A stretch of DNA of 64,000 bases. It comes from Mesorhizobium sp. (GTDB lineage Bacteria > Pseudomonadota > Alphaproteobacteria > Rhizobiales > Rhizobiaceae). The notes beneath the pieces were generated by a model that saw only the letters and a list, made by a program, of their open reading frames with translations, ran no database searches and was not told the DNA's origin. Within the stretch, counting starts at the first letter, position 1. Each line of letters opens with the position of its first letter. Positions 28,604 through 39,336 of this stretch are shown one piece after another. The stretch is from positions 1-64,000 of the forward strand of contig NZ_JAEULZ010000008.1 in the NCBI RefSeq assembly GCF_016793485.1. Direction: 5' to 3'. Made by a program: the position numbers and the translations under genes.

Positions 28604-28885
28604 ATGACCCGCAGCCAGCTCGACCTGTTTGGAACCGACCAGCCGGAACTCTTCGACGAAGAGGCCGCGCCGATCGTTTATCGAGCCGACCCGGATCGCA
28701 TAAGGCGCCGCATCGCCAACATGCTGGCAGAAGTCCGCGCGGCGCAGGCCATGCCGTGGAATACGGACGAACTGGAGAACCGCGCCTACCTCCTGAAGCA
28801 GATGGCCCGTTTCCTGCCCGAGGAGGAGGCAGCGCAGCTTGCCTTCGAGTTCGAGCAGGAAGTCGAGAGGCTGAAGGCGGCATAG
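28604..28885 (+). CDS. Small conserved protein of unknown function
   Basis: A 93-residue, acidic, mainly helical protein: MTRSQLDLFGTDQPELFDEE, then ADPDRIRRRIANMLAEVRAA and LPEEEAAQLAFEFEQEVERL. No known domain recognised. The ATG at 28604 is preferred to a GTG 12 codons upstream. It follows the restriction-modification gene by 81 bases; I recall similar short proteins in rhizobia outside such loci, so it may not be functionally linked. Confidence 0.7.
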   Translation: MTRSQLDLFGTDQPELFDEEAAPIVYRADPDRIRRRIANMLAEVRAAQAMPWNTDELENRAYLLKQMARFLPEEEAAQLAFEFEQEVERLKAA

Positions 28886-28888
28886 CCG

Positions 28889-28921
28889 CCCTTATCTCTC
28901 CCCTCGCGGGAGAGATAAGGG
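28889..28921. repeat. Perfect 14-bp hairpin, RIME-like or terminator
   Basis: CCCTTATCTCTCCC and its exact complement flank a five-base CTCGC loop, starting 4 bases after the stop of the small gene. No T-run follows. The CTCTCCC...GGGAGAG core is shared with the palindromic repeats at 32.6, 37.2 and 63.95 kb, so I read it as a member of the same family that may also stop transcription. Confidence 0.6.
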
Positions 28922-29085
28922 CCCACGCATTTTCGGGGTTACATAGCGGGAAATCCTCCCCTATAAGGCCCGCCTAGCCTTACAGATTCCACCTCTTGCG
29001 CACCGGCCGGGGCTTCCCTCGCCGGCGTTTCGCGCAAGGCCGAACCGCGACGCGTCAGCGCGCAAAACAAAAAGTACGGACCTCC

Positions 29086-32574
<3,489 letters not shown>

Positions 32575-32584
32575 CGATCAGCTC

Positions 32585-32702
32585 TCCTCTCCCCGCCTGC
32601 GGGGAGAGGATGCCGGCAGGCAGGTGAGGGGCCGCGCAGACGTGTCCAGCCGCCCCTCATCCGTCACTCCGTGACACCTTCTCCCCGTCAACGGGGAGAA
32701 GG
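32585..32702. repeat. RIME-like mosaic of palindromes
   Basis: About 118 bases after carB made of nested inverted repeats: TCCTCTCCCC/GGGGAGAGGA (10-bp stem) at the left, GTCAC/GTGAC in the middle, and CCTTCTCCCCGT/ACGGGGAGAAGG (12-bp perfect stem) at the right, with GTGAGGGGC/GCCCCTCAT pairing across the centre. This layout, two large palindromes joined by a spacer, matches the rhizobial intergenic mosaic element class (RIME). It may also act as the carB terminator. Confidence 0.75.
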
Positions 32703-32771
32703 AAGCCCCCACGATTGACTCCCCCGCCCCGCCCGACCCACTATTCCCCCGCGTAAATTGGGGGACACGCC

Positions 32772-33449
32772 ATGCTGGCACAGGCAATCGGCGACATGCT
32801 GCCGGTCATTCTGGCGATCGCGCTGACGCCGCTGCAGATCATCGGCATGGTGCTGGTCCTCGGCGGACCCAACGCGCGGGCCGCCGGCCCTGCCCTGCTG
32901 GCCGGCTGGCTGGTCGCGCTTGCCGCGGTGACGGCGGTCGCGATCATCCTCATCGAGATGGCCAGCGAAGGCGGCCGCAGCGCCTCCCCCTTCATCCCGT
33001 GGCTGCGGATAGCGCTCGGCCTGCTCCTGTTCTGGGCGGCGCTGCGCCTGTGGAGCACCCGGCCGCGCGGCGACGAAGAGCCGCCGACGCCCAAATGGCT
33101 GGCCTCCTTCGGCGAGGCCGCGCCGGCGCGCGCCTTCATGCTGGGCGGCATGCTCTGCGTCGCCAATCCAAAAATCATCGCGCTGGTGCTGGCCGGCATG
33201 ACCTCGCTCGGCTACCTGCCGCTAACGTCTGGCCAGATCGCCACGGTCGCCGTGCTCTTCGTCCTGCTCGGCTCCGCGCCCGTCATCGCGCTCGCCATCG
33301 CCCACGCGGCGGGCGGCGACGGCATGGCGGCCCGCCTCCAGACCCTGAAAACCTTCCTGCTGCGCAACAACAACGTGATCCTGATGGTGGTGTTCGCCAT
33401 CCTGGGCGTGAGCGTGTTCGGCAAGGGGCTGGCGGGGCTGGGGCAGTAA
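32772..33449 (+). CDS. GAP/SfLAP family membrane protein
   Basis: A 225-residue membrane protein with about six helices in a LysE-like arrangement: MLAQAIGDMLPVILAIALTP at the start, LVLGGPNARAAGPALLAGWL, then MLGGMLCVANPKIIALVLAG in the second half. The PLQIIG and NPK motifs are typical of the family named for a mycobacterial lipid-addressing protein. Transport of a small molecule or lipid is assumed; substrate unknown. It lies between the RIME-like element and the carB remnant. Confidence 0.85.
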   Translation: MLAQAIGDMLPVILAIALTPLQIIGMVLVLGGPNARAAGPALLAGWLVALAAVTAVAIILIEMASEGGRSASPFIPWLRIALGLLLFWAALRLWSTRPRGDEEPPTPKWLASFGEAAPARAFMLGGMLCVANPKIIALVLAGMTSLGYLPLTSGQIATVAVLFVLLGSAPVIALAIAHAAGGDGMAARLQTLKTFLLRNNNVILMVVFAILGVSVFGKGLAGLGQ

Positions 33450-33491
33450 GTGCCTAGGCGGTGTCGAACTCCAAGTCTCTCCGCTAAGCTG

Positions 33492-33590
33492 ATGTGGAAA
33501 ATCCTCCACTACACCACGCTGTCGGCCGAAACCATCACGGCACCTAAGTTGGAGAGTTTAGCGATTCGGCCGCTGCAGGAAGTTTTCTGA
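33492..33590 (+). pseudogene. Decayed fragment of the carB 3' end
   Basis: The 99-bp frame reads M-W-K-ILHYTTLSAE, then LESLAIRPLQEVF and stop. The carB C-terminus reads [20 protein letters not shown], then [13 protein letters not shown]. The two align end to end with a small internal deletion. At DNA level, CTACACCACGCTGTC is identical in both, and CCGCTGCAGGA resembles the carB CCCCTGCAGGA. It sits about 920 bases after the real carB stop and 38 bases before the AT-rich cassette. Read as a relic of an insertion that carried or recreated the gene's 3' end. Confidence 0.75.
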
Positions 33591-33627
33591 GGGCTTTCCG
33601 AAAATGGAATTTTAGTGGTAGCCCTAT

Positions 33628-34590
33628 ATGATGCTCTTTAAGCACGTTCGTAAACCAACCTATTTGGAGGCCGCAGCTTACGCGCTGCGTAAGCTGCGGC
33701 GACCTGCTTCGGCTGCAGAAATTACTAGCTTTTTACAATCGGCAAAGAAGTATCAAAGCACCCTTGCCGGTGCCACGCCGCACCGGACGATACAAGCCCG
33801 TATCGCAACGGATATCAAAACACACGGTCCAAACTCTAGGTTTTTTCGAATAGCACCCGCTGTATTTGCTCTGCGCGAGTTGTCCGAGCTTGGAGAGTAT
33901 TCGCCTTCGCCGAAGCGAATTTTCGTTGGCTTTAACCGATCAAAGCAAATCGACAATACACCAGTGTGCACTATCGATCTAAATCATACCCGATTTCGCC
34001 CAGCTACAGGTTTTTCGGATTCAAACGAGACACCTCTTCGCCTTCTGTCGCACTTACCCGTGAAATATAGAACTCGGAGGGAAACTAGATTTGATTCAAA
34101 TCTTCTCGTTGTAAACGTATTCATCAACGTATTATTTGAAGATCAAGTCCTTTGCTTTGAACCAACGTCGTACCTAGAGGACAATGATACAATTAAAAAC
34201 AAAGATTCAATTGGAATTACAGGATATTTATTTTCTGACGATTCCGATTTATTTGACCAATCTGGGCTTGGTTTCAGAAACGCAACTATTAGGGAATTCT
34301 ACGATTTTTTTCATTTACTGTACAAGGACTGCCATAAGCTAGTTGATAGGATAGATTATTTCGGATCCGTTTACGATGATTTTTCTGAAGACCGCCGCAG
34401 ACGGCTTGGCTTGGTTTCTATCGTTCACACGAAAGAAAAGATGGAAACCGACGGTATCAAGCTTGGCGTACGGAACATGCATTGGCGGCACTACACTAGC
34501 ATTCCAAATAGCTATTTTCGCCTAGAGCCTTGGTCTCAGTACGTTTTTCGTAATCTTTGTGAACGATATCGTGACGGATCACATCAATAG
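33628..34590 (+). CDS. HARE-HTH protein with degenerate Nudix-like C-terminal domain
   Basis: A 320-residue protein in DNA visibly richer in A+T than its surroundings. Residues 10-85 form a HARE-type winged helix (TYLEAAAYALRKLRRPASAA, TPHRTIQARIATDIKT, FFRIAPAVFALREL), a module found in restriction endonucleases and chromatin proteins. Residues about 145-275 read like a Nudix fold: RRETRFDSNLLVVNVFINVL, then SIGITGYLF at 194-202, and IREFYDFF at 221-228 where an active enzyme would have RELxEE. The catalytic glutamates are missing, which suggests a nucleotide-binding or sensing role; this assignment is by pattern only. The gene overlaps the next by 32 bases. Start ATG at 33628 or the next codon; no strong ribosome site. 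Confidence 0.75.
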   Translation: MMLFKHVRKPTYLEAAAYALRKLRRPASAAEITSFLQSAKKYQSTLAGATPHRTIQARIATDIKTHGPNSRFFRIAPAVFALRELSELGEYSPSPKRIFVGFNRSKQIDNTPVCTIDLNHTRFRPATGFSDSNETPLRLLSHLPVKYRTRRETRFDSNLLVVNVFINVLFEDQVLCFEPTSYLEDNDTIKNKDSIGITGYLFSDDSDLFDQSGLGFRNATIREFYDFFHLLYKDCHKLVDRIDYFGSVYDDFSEDRRRRLGLVSIVHTKEKMETDGIKLGVRNMHWRHYTSIPNSYFRLEPWSQYVFRNLCERYRDGSHQ

Positions 34591-36340
34591 AAGTCTGTAT
34601 CTCGCATTCCTGAATCGCGAGCTCTCTTTCATAAGGGGCCGTCGATTCACCGAAGATGAATATATCCGCTTTGTAAAAATTTGCTCTCTAATGAACAGCG
34701 CGGAGCTATATGCTTCTTTTGCCCAAACGCATGAGGTTGCGCAAAACTCAAAGCACTTTGTTCAATTTATTTCGGAGCTCTCTCGGCTTGACCAGCTTCG
34801 CCTAATAAATGGCGAACCCGATTTCAAGATTTTTCTAGAAAAACGAAAGCAGTGGTATGGCAGCGATCGCGAAAAATATGGAAATTATTTTGCAAAAATG
34901 CAACCTCTCGAGCAGGCTTACAGAAGATCTCAGAAGTTGCATACATCAGAGTTTATTAAATCGGAACTAATTTCAGGACTAAGTCCCTACTCGAAATCGA
35001 ATATTATAACTTCTGATGAAAGGGGTGCGCTAACTCGTAATGCGTCTTTTATCAATGAAGAGCTGCCCGACCCAAGGCTAGCAGCAACTTTTTCGATTTA
35101 CGAGCGGGTTAAACTGGCGGAATCGACGGACGCAAGAATAATGGGAGATGTATCAACTAGACTTTTTTGCAACCACTATGCCAAAGAGCACGATCTGATA
35201 TCCCCGACAGGGGTATATGACGACTATATGATAGAAGACTTTGAGTATTTTCCTCACTATGACGTAGAAGTTAATTTCTCTTTTTTAAGCAGACTCAAAA
35301 TGGATCAAATTATTTCTGATAAGTTTTATGAAAGGGATTATTTTACATTTATTACACACAAAGACTTTTGGTGCTTTGCAGATATGAAAAAGCTTTTTTT
35401 TGACACCATGAGCGGCGTGGTGGGTGTCAACGGGCGTCATGTTTCTCATTGCGAGCCCTGCAAAAGATTCATTCGGGGATTCAATTTCACCTTTCCAGCT
35501 AACAAGTTCACTCAAGAACCAGCGCGAATGGCCGAAATTATTGCGTCATCGCTCGGCAAGGCAGCGAAGGAGGATGATAAATTGGCCGCAGCCATTGGAA
35601 AGCAGGGGGAAGATAAGCTCAGGCGCAATAGAATAGTCCTTTTTACAGCCACGGACATCGAAGACAAAATATTGGAAGTCGAGCTTTTGGCAAACGGCTT
35701 CAAGACAGGTGGCATGGATTTTTTCGACAATGTCCCCTTCAATATTTATACTTACTACGACTCAATTCACATCTTTCACGCTCGTACAAGCGCTGGATCC
35801 GGAGGTGTTCACGGAAGCCTCTTATCTTCTACAAAATTATTGGCAATTCCGGATATTAAATACGCAATTTCTGTAGGAATTTGCTTTGGTGCCGATTCTT
35901 CGAGGCAGAAGTTTGGGGACGTATTGGTGTCCGAGATCATCTTACCCTACGAACTTTCGGCCGCCCGCGCAGGCGACTTCGAATCTAGGGGCATACCGAT
36001 TGTATCTGACAACATGGCCATTGCTTATGCGAGAGGTGTTCGGTCCACCTTTTCTGCAAGATTTGGTATCCATGTTGGCCCGGTACTATCGGGAGAAAAA
36101 CTTGTCGATGATCCGGATTTTAAGGCCTCTCTACTGAGACGGTTTCCAAAGGCTATTGGGGGAGAAATGGAGTGTTCAGGATTGGCCGCATCTTGCTTAG
36201 ATCGCAGAATACCATTTGTAATGTTTAAGGGTATATGTGACTTCGCAGAGAACAAGGAGGACAAGTATCAGGAACTCGCAGCTACCAACGCTTCAACGTT
36301 GGCAGCAAATATGATTTCCGCACGCTGGAATAGGAAATAG
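34559..36340 (+). CDS. Large protein with C-terminal nucleoside phosphorylase/nucleosidase domain
   Basis: A 593-residue protein, GTG start at 34559 (alternative GTG at 34571), overlapping the HARE gene in another frame, so translation is probably coupled. Residues 1-350 match nothing I know: mainly helical, with a CEPC pair at 298-301 that may bind metal. Residues about 357-593 form a purine/uridine phosphorylase-MTAN fold: VLFTATDIEDKILEVELL, ISVGICFGADSSRQKFGDVL, GGEMECSG (536-538 EME) and KGICDFAE with the catalytic Asp561. Base- and sugar-binding residues look intact. Phosphorylase-domain proteins fused to unknown N-termini occur in prokaryotic conflict systems as nucleotide-degrading effectors; that role is inferred here. 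Confidence 0.8.
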   Translation: MNDIVTDHINRSLYLAFLNRELSFIRGRRFTEDEYIRFVKICSLMNSAELYASFAQTHEVAQNSKHFVQFISELSRLDQLRLINGEPDFKIFLEKRKQWYGSDREKYGNYFAKMQPLEQAYRRSQKLHTSEFIKSELISGLSPYSKSNIITSDERGALTRNASFINEELPDPRLAATFSIYERVKLAESTDARIMGDVSTRLFCNHYAKEHDLISPTGVYDDYMIEDFEYFPHYDVEVNFSFLSRLKMDQIISDKFYERDYFTFITHKDFWCFADMKKLFFDTMSGVVGVNGRHVSHCEPCKRFIRGFNFTFPANKFTQEPARMAEIIASSLGKAAKEDDKLAAAIGKQGEDKLRRNRIVLFTATDIEDKILEVELLANGFKTGGMDFFDNVPFNIYTYYDSIHIFHARTSAGSGGVHGSLLSSTKLLAIPDIKYAISVGICFGADSSRQKFGDVLVSEIILPYELSAARAGDFESRGIPIVSDNMAIAYARGVRSTFSARFGIHVGPVLSGEKLVDDPDFKASLLRRFPKAIGGEMECSGLAASCLDRRIPFVMFKGICDFAENKEDKYQELAATNASTLAANMISARWNRK

Positions 36341-36838
36341 GGTTGCCTTGAGAAGGGTGCGGTCAGAGGCACGCAATTGCGCCCGACCAATCGTACTTTT
36401 ACCTCCCCCCGCCGCACGGGGATAATTTTTCCCTAAACAATTATTTTCCTCCAGCAAAATCAGCCATCTATCATTTTTTCCCCACAAACTTTTCCCCACC
36501 AATACCCCTTCCCCCATAATCCTCCACGCAACTTGCCTGTGGGACCTGGTGTGTACAGCCAGCATCCAGGGGCAAGTGTGGCGACGGGGTGCTTCCGCTG
36601 GACTGAGCGGGACGTCCGACCGTCTGCCGCCTCGTGCGCTCGCGGCTTCCAGGAGATCGGAAGCCGATGGGCCGGGCGCCGGCAGGGGGATAAACGCCGG
36701 CGGCGCATGGCAGCGCGTCAATAAAAACTAAAAACAGACGTCGCCGCCATGCGCCGCCTCCCACACCCCGGCTTCAAAAAACGAAGCGCGGAAACGCATG
36801 TGCTTGTCCTGATCCAACCCAAAAAGGAGGCGCCAGAG
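36341..36838. other. Gene-free right border of the AT-rich cassette
   Basis: About 500 bases without a credible gene. The first part (36410-36530) is a pyrimidine-rich, low-complexity stretch with repeated TTTTCCCC-like words; GC content then returns to the genome norm. No carB-like sequence, integrase fragment or direct repeat matching the left border was spotted by eye. Confidence 0.4.
36699..36758. repeat. Long hairpin with AT-rich loop
   Basis: GGCGGCGCATGGC (36699-36711) and its exact complement (36746-36758) are separated by an A-rich loop; pairing extends inward through GC, then GCGTC/GACGT-type bases, with one mismatch and one bulge. It lies 80 bases before the next gene. It could be an attenuator, a recombination site, or another mobile palindrome. 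Confidence 0.55.
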
Positions 36839-37150
36839 ATGGCCCGCAGCAGAAAGAAATCCGACATCGACATCAGCGACGAATGCCAGGAGGCCTACGC
36901 CCGCCTGGTGACGCTCGCGCACCGGCTCGCCGCCACGCTGACCGGCGACGCGATCTCGCCCGAGACGGGCCAGACGCAGACGGCGCGTTCGCTCGCGCTC
37001 GCCATGGGCATGCTCTACTTCCTGCTGCGCATCGAGCCTGACGACATGCAGGCGGTGTTCTTCGGCGAGCGCTCGCTCGCCCAGTTCCCCTTTAAGCCCG
37101 GCATGCCCGACGACATGCGAGACCCGCCGTTCCAGCACATGGTGTATTGA
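36839..37150 (+). CDS. Conserved hypothetical protein
   Basis: A 103-residue cytosolic protein: MARSRKKSDIDISDECQEAY, ARLVTLAHRLAATLTGDAIS, then LALAMGMLYFLLRIEPDDMQ. The start is fixed by an excellent AAAAAGGAGG 8 bases upstream. Basic N-terminus, helical middle, no recognised domain. GC content is like the core genome. Directly followed by a RIME-like repeat. Confidence 0.75.
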   Translation: MARSRKKSDIDISDECQEAYARLVTLAHRLAATLTGDAISPETGQTQTARSLALAMGMLYFLLRIEPDDMQAVFFGERSLAQFPFKPGMPDDMRDPPFQHMVY

Positions 37151-37160
37151 GGGGCCGCTT

Positions 37161-37323
37161 TTTCCTCGCCCCCGCGAAGCGGGGGAGAGGTGGATCGGTC
37201 CGCAGGACCGAGACGGTGAGGGGGAGCAACTTAGCGAGCAAAGGCGCGGCCGATGTCACCGTACAGACCCCCTCTCCGTCCGCTTCGCGGACACCTCTCC
37301 CCCGCTTCGCAGGGGCGAGGAAA
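37161..37323. repeat. RIME-like element with 32-bp terminal inverted repeats
   Basis: The outer 32 bases (37161-37192 and 37292-37323) are near-perfect inverted copies of each other, with one mismatch. Each arm itself folds on the core CCCCCGC/GCGGGGG. Between them are GGTCC/GGACC and GTCCGC/GCGGAC palindromes. At 163 bp with terminal inverted repeats it resembles a non-autonomous mobile palindrome of the RIME/MITE kind. It ends 10 bases from the stop of the truncated ABC gene. Confidence 0.75.
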
Positions 37324-37333
37324 CTGCGCCCGC

Positions 37334-38500
37334 CTACCCCACCCGGATCAGCGCCAGCCGGAACGACGCGACGCGCAGCAGGGTGGCGCGCCAGTCGGCG
37401 ATGGCGCCGATGTTGTCGACGAACCAGCGCAGCGAGGAATGCACCTGCGTGAACGCCGCCGCCGCCATCATCAGCCCGCCAAAGGTGAGGTCGCCCATGA
37501 AATAGACCGGCGAGGCGATGACGATCGGCGCGACCACCGTCACCCAGCCATAACCGGCCGTGAACCAGAGCAGGCGGATCGACGCCGTCATGATCTGGCG
37601 CACCGTCAGCAGTGCGGCCGCAAGCTTGGTCTCGAGTGCTGCTTTCGTCGCCGCCTCGCCCTGAGAGCCGGTGATCTGCTCGATCCCCTGGCTGGCCTCG
37701 ACCAGCGACACGCGCAGTTCCGCCTCGCGGGCGTAGTGGTCGGCATTGAGCTTCACCAGCGGCCGCGCCAGCAGCCAGGACAGGCCGGACGCGACGCCCG
37801 CATAGGCGAGTGCGGCCCACACCATGTAGCCCGGAATCGCGAAGGAATACCCGCCGTATTGGAACACGAACCCTTCCGAGATCGCCCACAGGACGCCGAT
37901 GAAGCTGACCAGCAGCACGCCGGCCTGCACGAAGCCGATGCCGAGGTCGGCGGAGAGGTCGGCGAGGTGCCAGGCGTCCTCGTGCAGGCGCTGGTCGGGG
38001 TTGACGCCGATCTCGCCGGACTGCTTCAGCGCGAGCGCCCTGCCCGGTGCGAGCCAGTGGCCGAGCAGGTCGAGCACCAGCCCCTCGCGCAGCTTGATGT
38101 GCAAATAGCGGTTCAGCCACCCCTGCGCGACGTTCAGCACCAGCAGCCCGCCGGCGATCCAGGCAAAGACCACGAGCTGGTTGAGGAAGACCGGGACGTT
38201 CTTCCTTTCGATGGCGTCGTAGAAGGGAGCGTTCCAGCTGTTCAGCAGCACCTGCCCGAAGGCGGTCGCCACGATCAGCGCGAAGATGCCGAACGAGACC
38301 CAGAACAGCAATCCGCGCAGCGGCGAGCCGAGCAAGGCGCGCCACATCATCGAAAGCTGCTGGCGGAAACTTGCCTCGCCCAACGGCACGCAGCCGGGCT
38401 GGTGTTTGTGAGCCGCCAGCGCGGTGTTGTCCTTCGCCTTCGGCCCGGTCTTGGGCGGCGTCTTCTCCGCCTGCCCGTCCGCAATCGTGTCGCTTGCCAT
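37334..38500 (-). CDS. ABC transporter membrane domain (YddA/SbmA-like), ATPase domain missing
   Basis: A 388-residue membrane protein matching the ABC_membrane_2 transmembrane domain: MMWRALLGSPLRGLLFWVSF, FGQVLLNSWNAPFYDAIERK, LHIKLREGLVLDLLGHWLAP, NPDQRLHEDAWHLADLSADL, then FTQVHSSLRWFVDNIGAIAD-WRATLLRV. In relatives with this architecture (BclA/YddA type) an ABC ATPase of about 200 residues follows directly. Here the frame stops at RLALIRVG, 10 bases from a palindromic repeat. It may be a truncated gene, or a natural ATPase-less form as in SbmA/BacA. The N-terminal 45 residues are polar. Confidence 0.8.
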   Translation of the reverse strand: MASDTIADGQAEKTPPKTGPKAKDNTALAAHKHQPGCVPLGEASFRQQLSMMWRALLGSPLRGLLFWVSFGIFALIVATAFGQVLLNSWNAPFYDAIERKNVPVFLNQLVVFAWIAGGLLVLNVAQGWLNRYLHIKLREGLVLDLLGHWLAPGRALALKQSGEIGVNPDQRLHEDAWHLADLSADLGIGFVQAGVLLVSFIGVLWAISEGFVFQYGGYSFAIPGYMVWAALAYAGVASGLSWLLARPLVKLNADHYAREAELRVSLVEASQGIEQITGSQGEAATKAALETKLAAALLTVRQIMTASIRLLWFTAGYGWVTVVAPIVIASPVYFMGDLTFGGLMMAAAAFTQVHSSLRWFVDNIGAIADWRATLLRVASFRLALIRVG

Positions 38501-38778
38501 CGTCCGACCGTCCTGACCGCACCCGCGTCAATGTCTGCGCAGCGAATATGTAGGACGTATGGCGATGTCGCGCAGCACCCCTTCCGTAGCGTCGGCTTCG
38601 CCTTGATAAAGACACGAAACGCGTCTATTGAGCGCACTGTCGATCTTGCTTGTCGAACTTTGTTGCTGCGCAAACGGAACGCGCGCTTCCGACGATCTTC
38701 TCTCAAAATCGATCTGAAAGCACCGACCCGCAGTTGCGGTTCGGGCGAGAAACTGTAAGCGATTGAAAGGAAATCGTC

Positions 38779-38988
38779 ATGAATACAGGTACCGTGAAGT
38801 TCTTCAACACCACCAAGGGCTTTGGTTTCATCCAGCCGGACAACGGCGGCGCGGACGTGTTCGTCCACATCTCGGCCGTCGAGCGCTCCGGCATGCGCAC
38901 CCTCGTCGAGGGCCAGAAGGTCTCGTTCGAGGTCGTGCAGGACAAGCGCTCGGGCAAGAGTGCTGCGGAAAACCTCAAGGCCGCATGA
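38779..38988 (+). CDS. Cold-shock protein, CspA family
   Basis: A 69-residue single OB-fold RNA/DNA-binding protein. RNP1 reads KGFGFIQP and RNP2 reads DVFVHIS, followed by [29 protein letters not shown] precedes the ATG. The 278-base upstream gap holds a probable long leader, with an imperfect palindrome around CCCGCA/TGCGG near 38730. It is a close paralogue of the Csp gene at 42.37 kb, almost identical over the RNP region. It is followed by a strong terminator. Confidence 0.96.
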   Translation: MNTGTVKFFNTTKGFGFIQPDNGGADVFVHISAVERSGMRTLVEGQKVSFEVVQDKRSGKSAAENLKAA

Positions 38989-39048
38989 TTTTGCTGTCCG
39001 GTCCCGCAACCACGGATGCAGCGGCGCGGGACTGGATCGCCGATGGGA

Positions 39049-39074
39049 GGTCGGGCGGCTCGCCCGGCCTTTTT
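39049..39074 (+). terminator. Intrinsic terminator of the cold-shock gene
   Basis: A 9-bp stem (GGTCGGGCG/CGCCCGGCC with one G-T pair) around a three-base GCT loop, followed immediately by five T residues, 60 bases after the Csp stop. Confidence 0.9.
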
Positions 39075-39108
39075 CATTTCCAGCCCCTCTAACGTTCAGG
39101 AGGAACGC

Positions 39109-39336
39109 ATGGCAAATTCCACGGAAGCAAAGCGCATCTTCGCGCCCGCTCCCTCGAAGCAGGATTCCAAGGCGAACACGACGACCAGCGTCGCCCGCTC
39201 CATCCTTGACGCCGAAACGAAGCAGCGCGAGGCCAAGACAGCGCGACTGCGCGAATTGCGATTGAAGAAGGAAGCCGAGGCTGCACCTGCGGCCGAGGTC
39301 AAGCCGGCGAAGAAGCCGACCCGGAAAAAAGCCTAG
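39109..39336 (+). CDS. Small basic hypothetical protein
   Basis: A 75-residue protein, MANSTEAKRIFAPAPSKQDS, then TTTSVARSILDAETKQREAK and a Lys/Ala/Pro-rich tail ending PTRKKA. AGGAGG lies 5-6 bases before the ATG. The tail resembles histone-H1-like or DNA-binding basic tails, but no domain is recognised. It starts just after the Csp terminator and its stop overlaps the stop of the convergent transglycosylase gene. Confidence 0.7.
   Translation: MANSTEAKRIFAPAPSKQDSKANTTTSVARSILDAETKQREAKTARLRELRLKKEAEAAPAAEVKPAKKPTRKKA

Noticed and set aside
36293..36721. 142-residue - strand frame at the right border of the cassette
   Set aside because: Low-complexity product spanning a pyrimidine-rich stretch, no start signal; probably chance.
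37253..38758. 501-residue + strand frame opposite the ABC transporter gene
   Set aside because: Antisense shadow; the reverse strand encodes a clear transmembrane domain.
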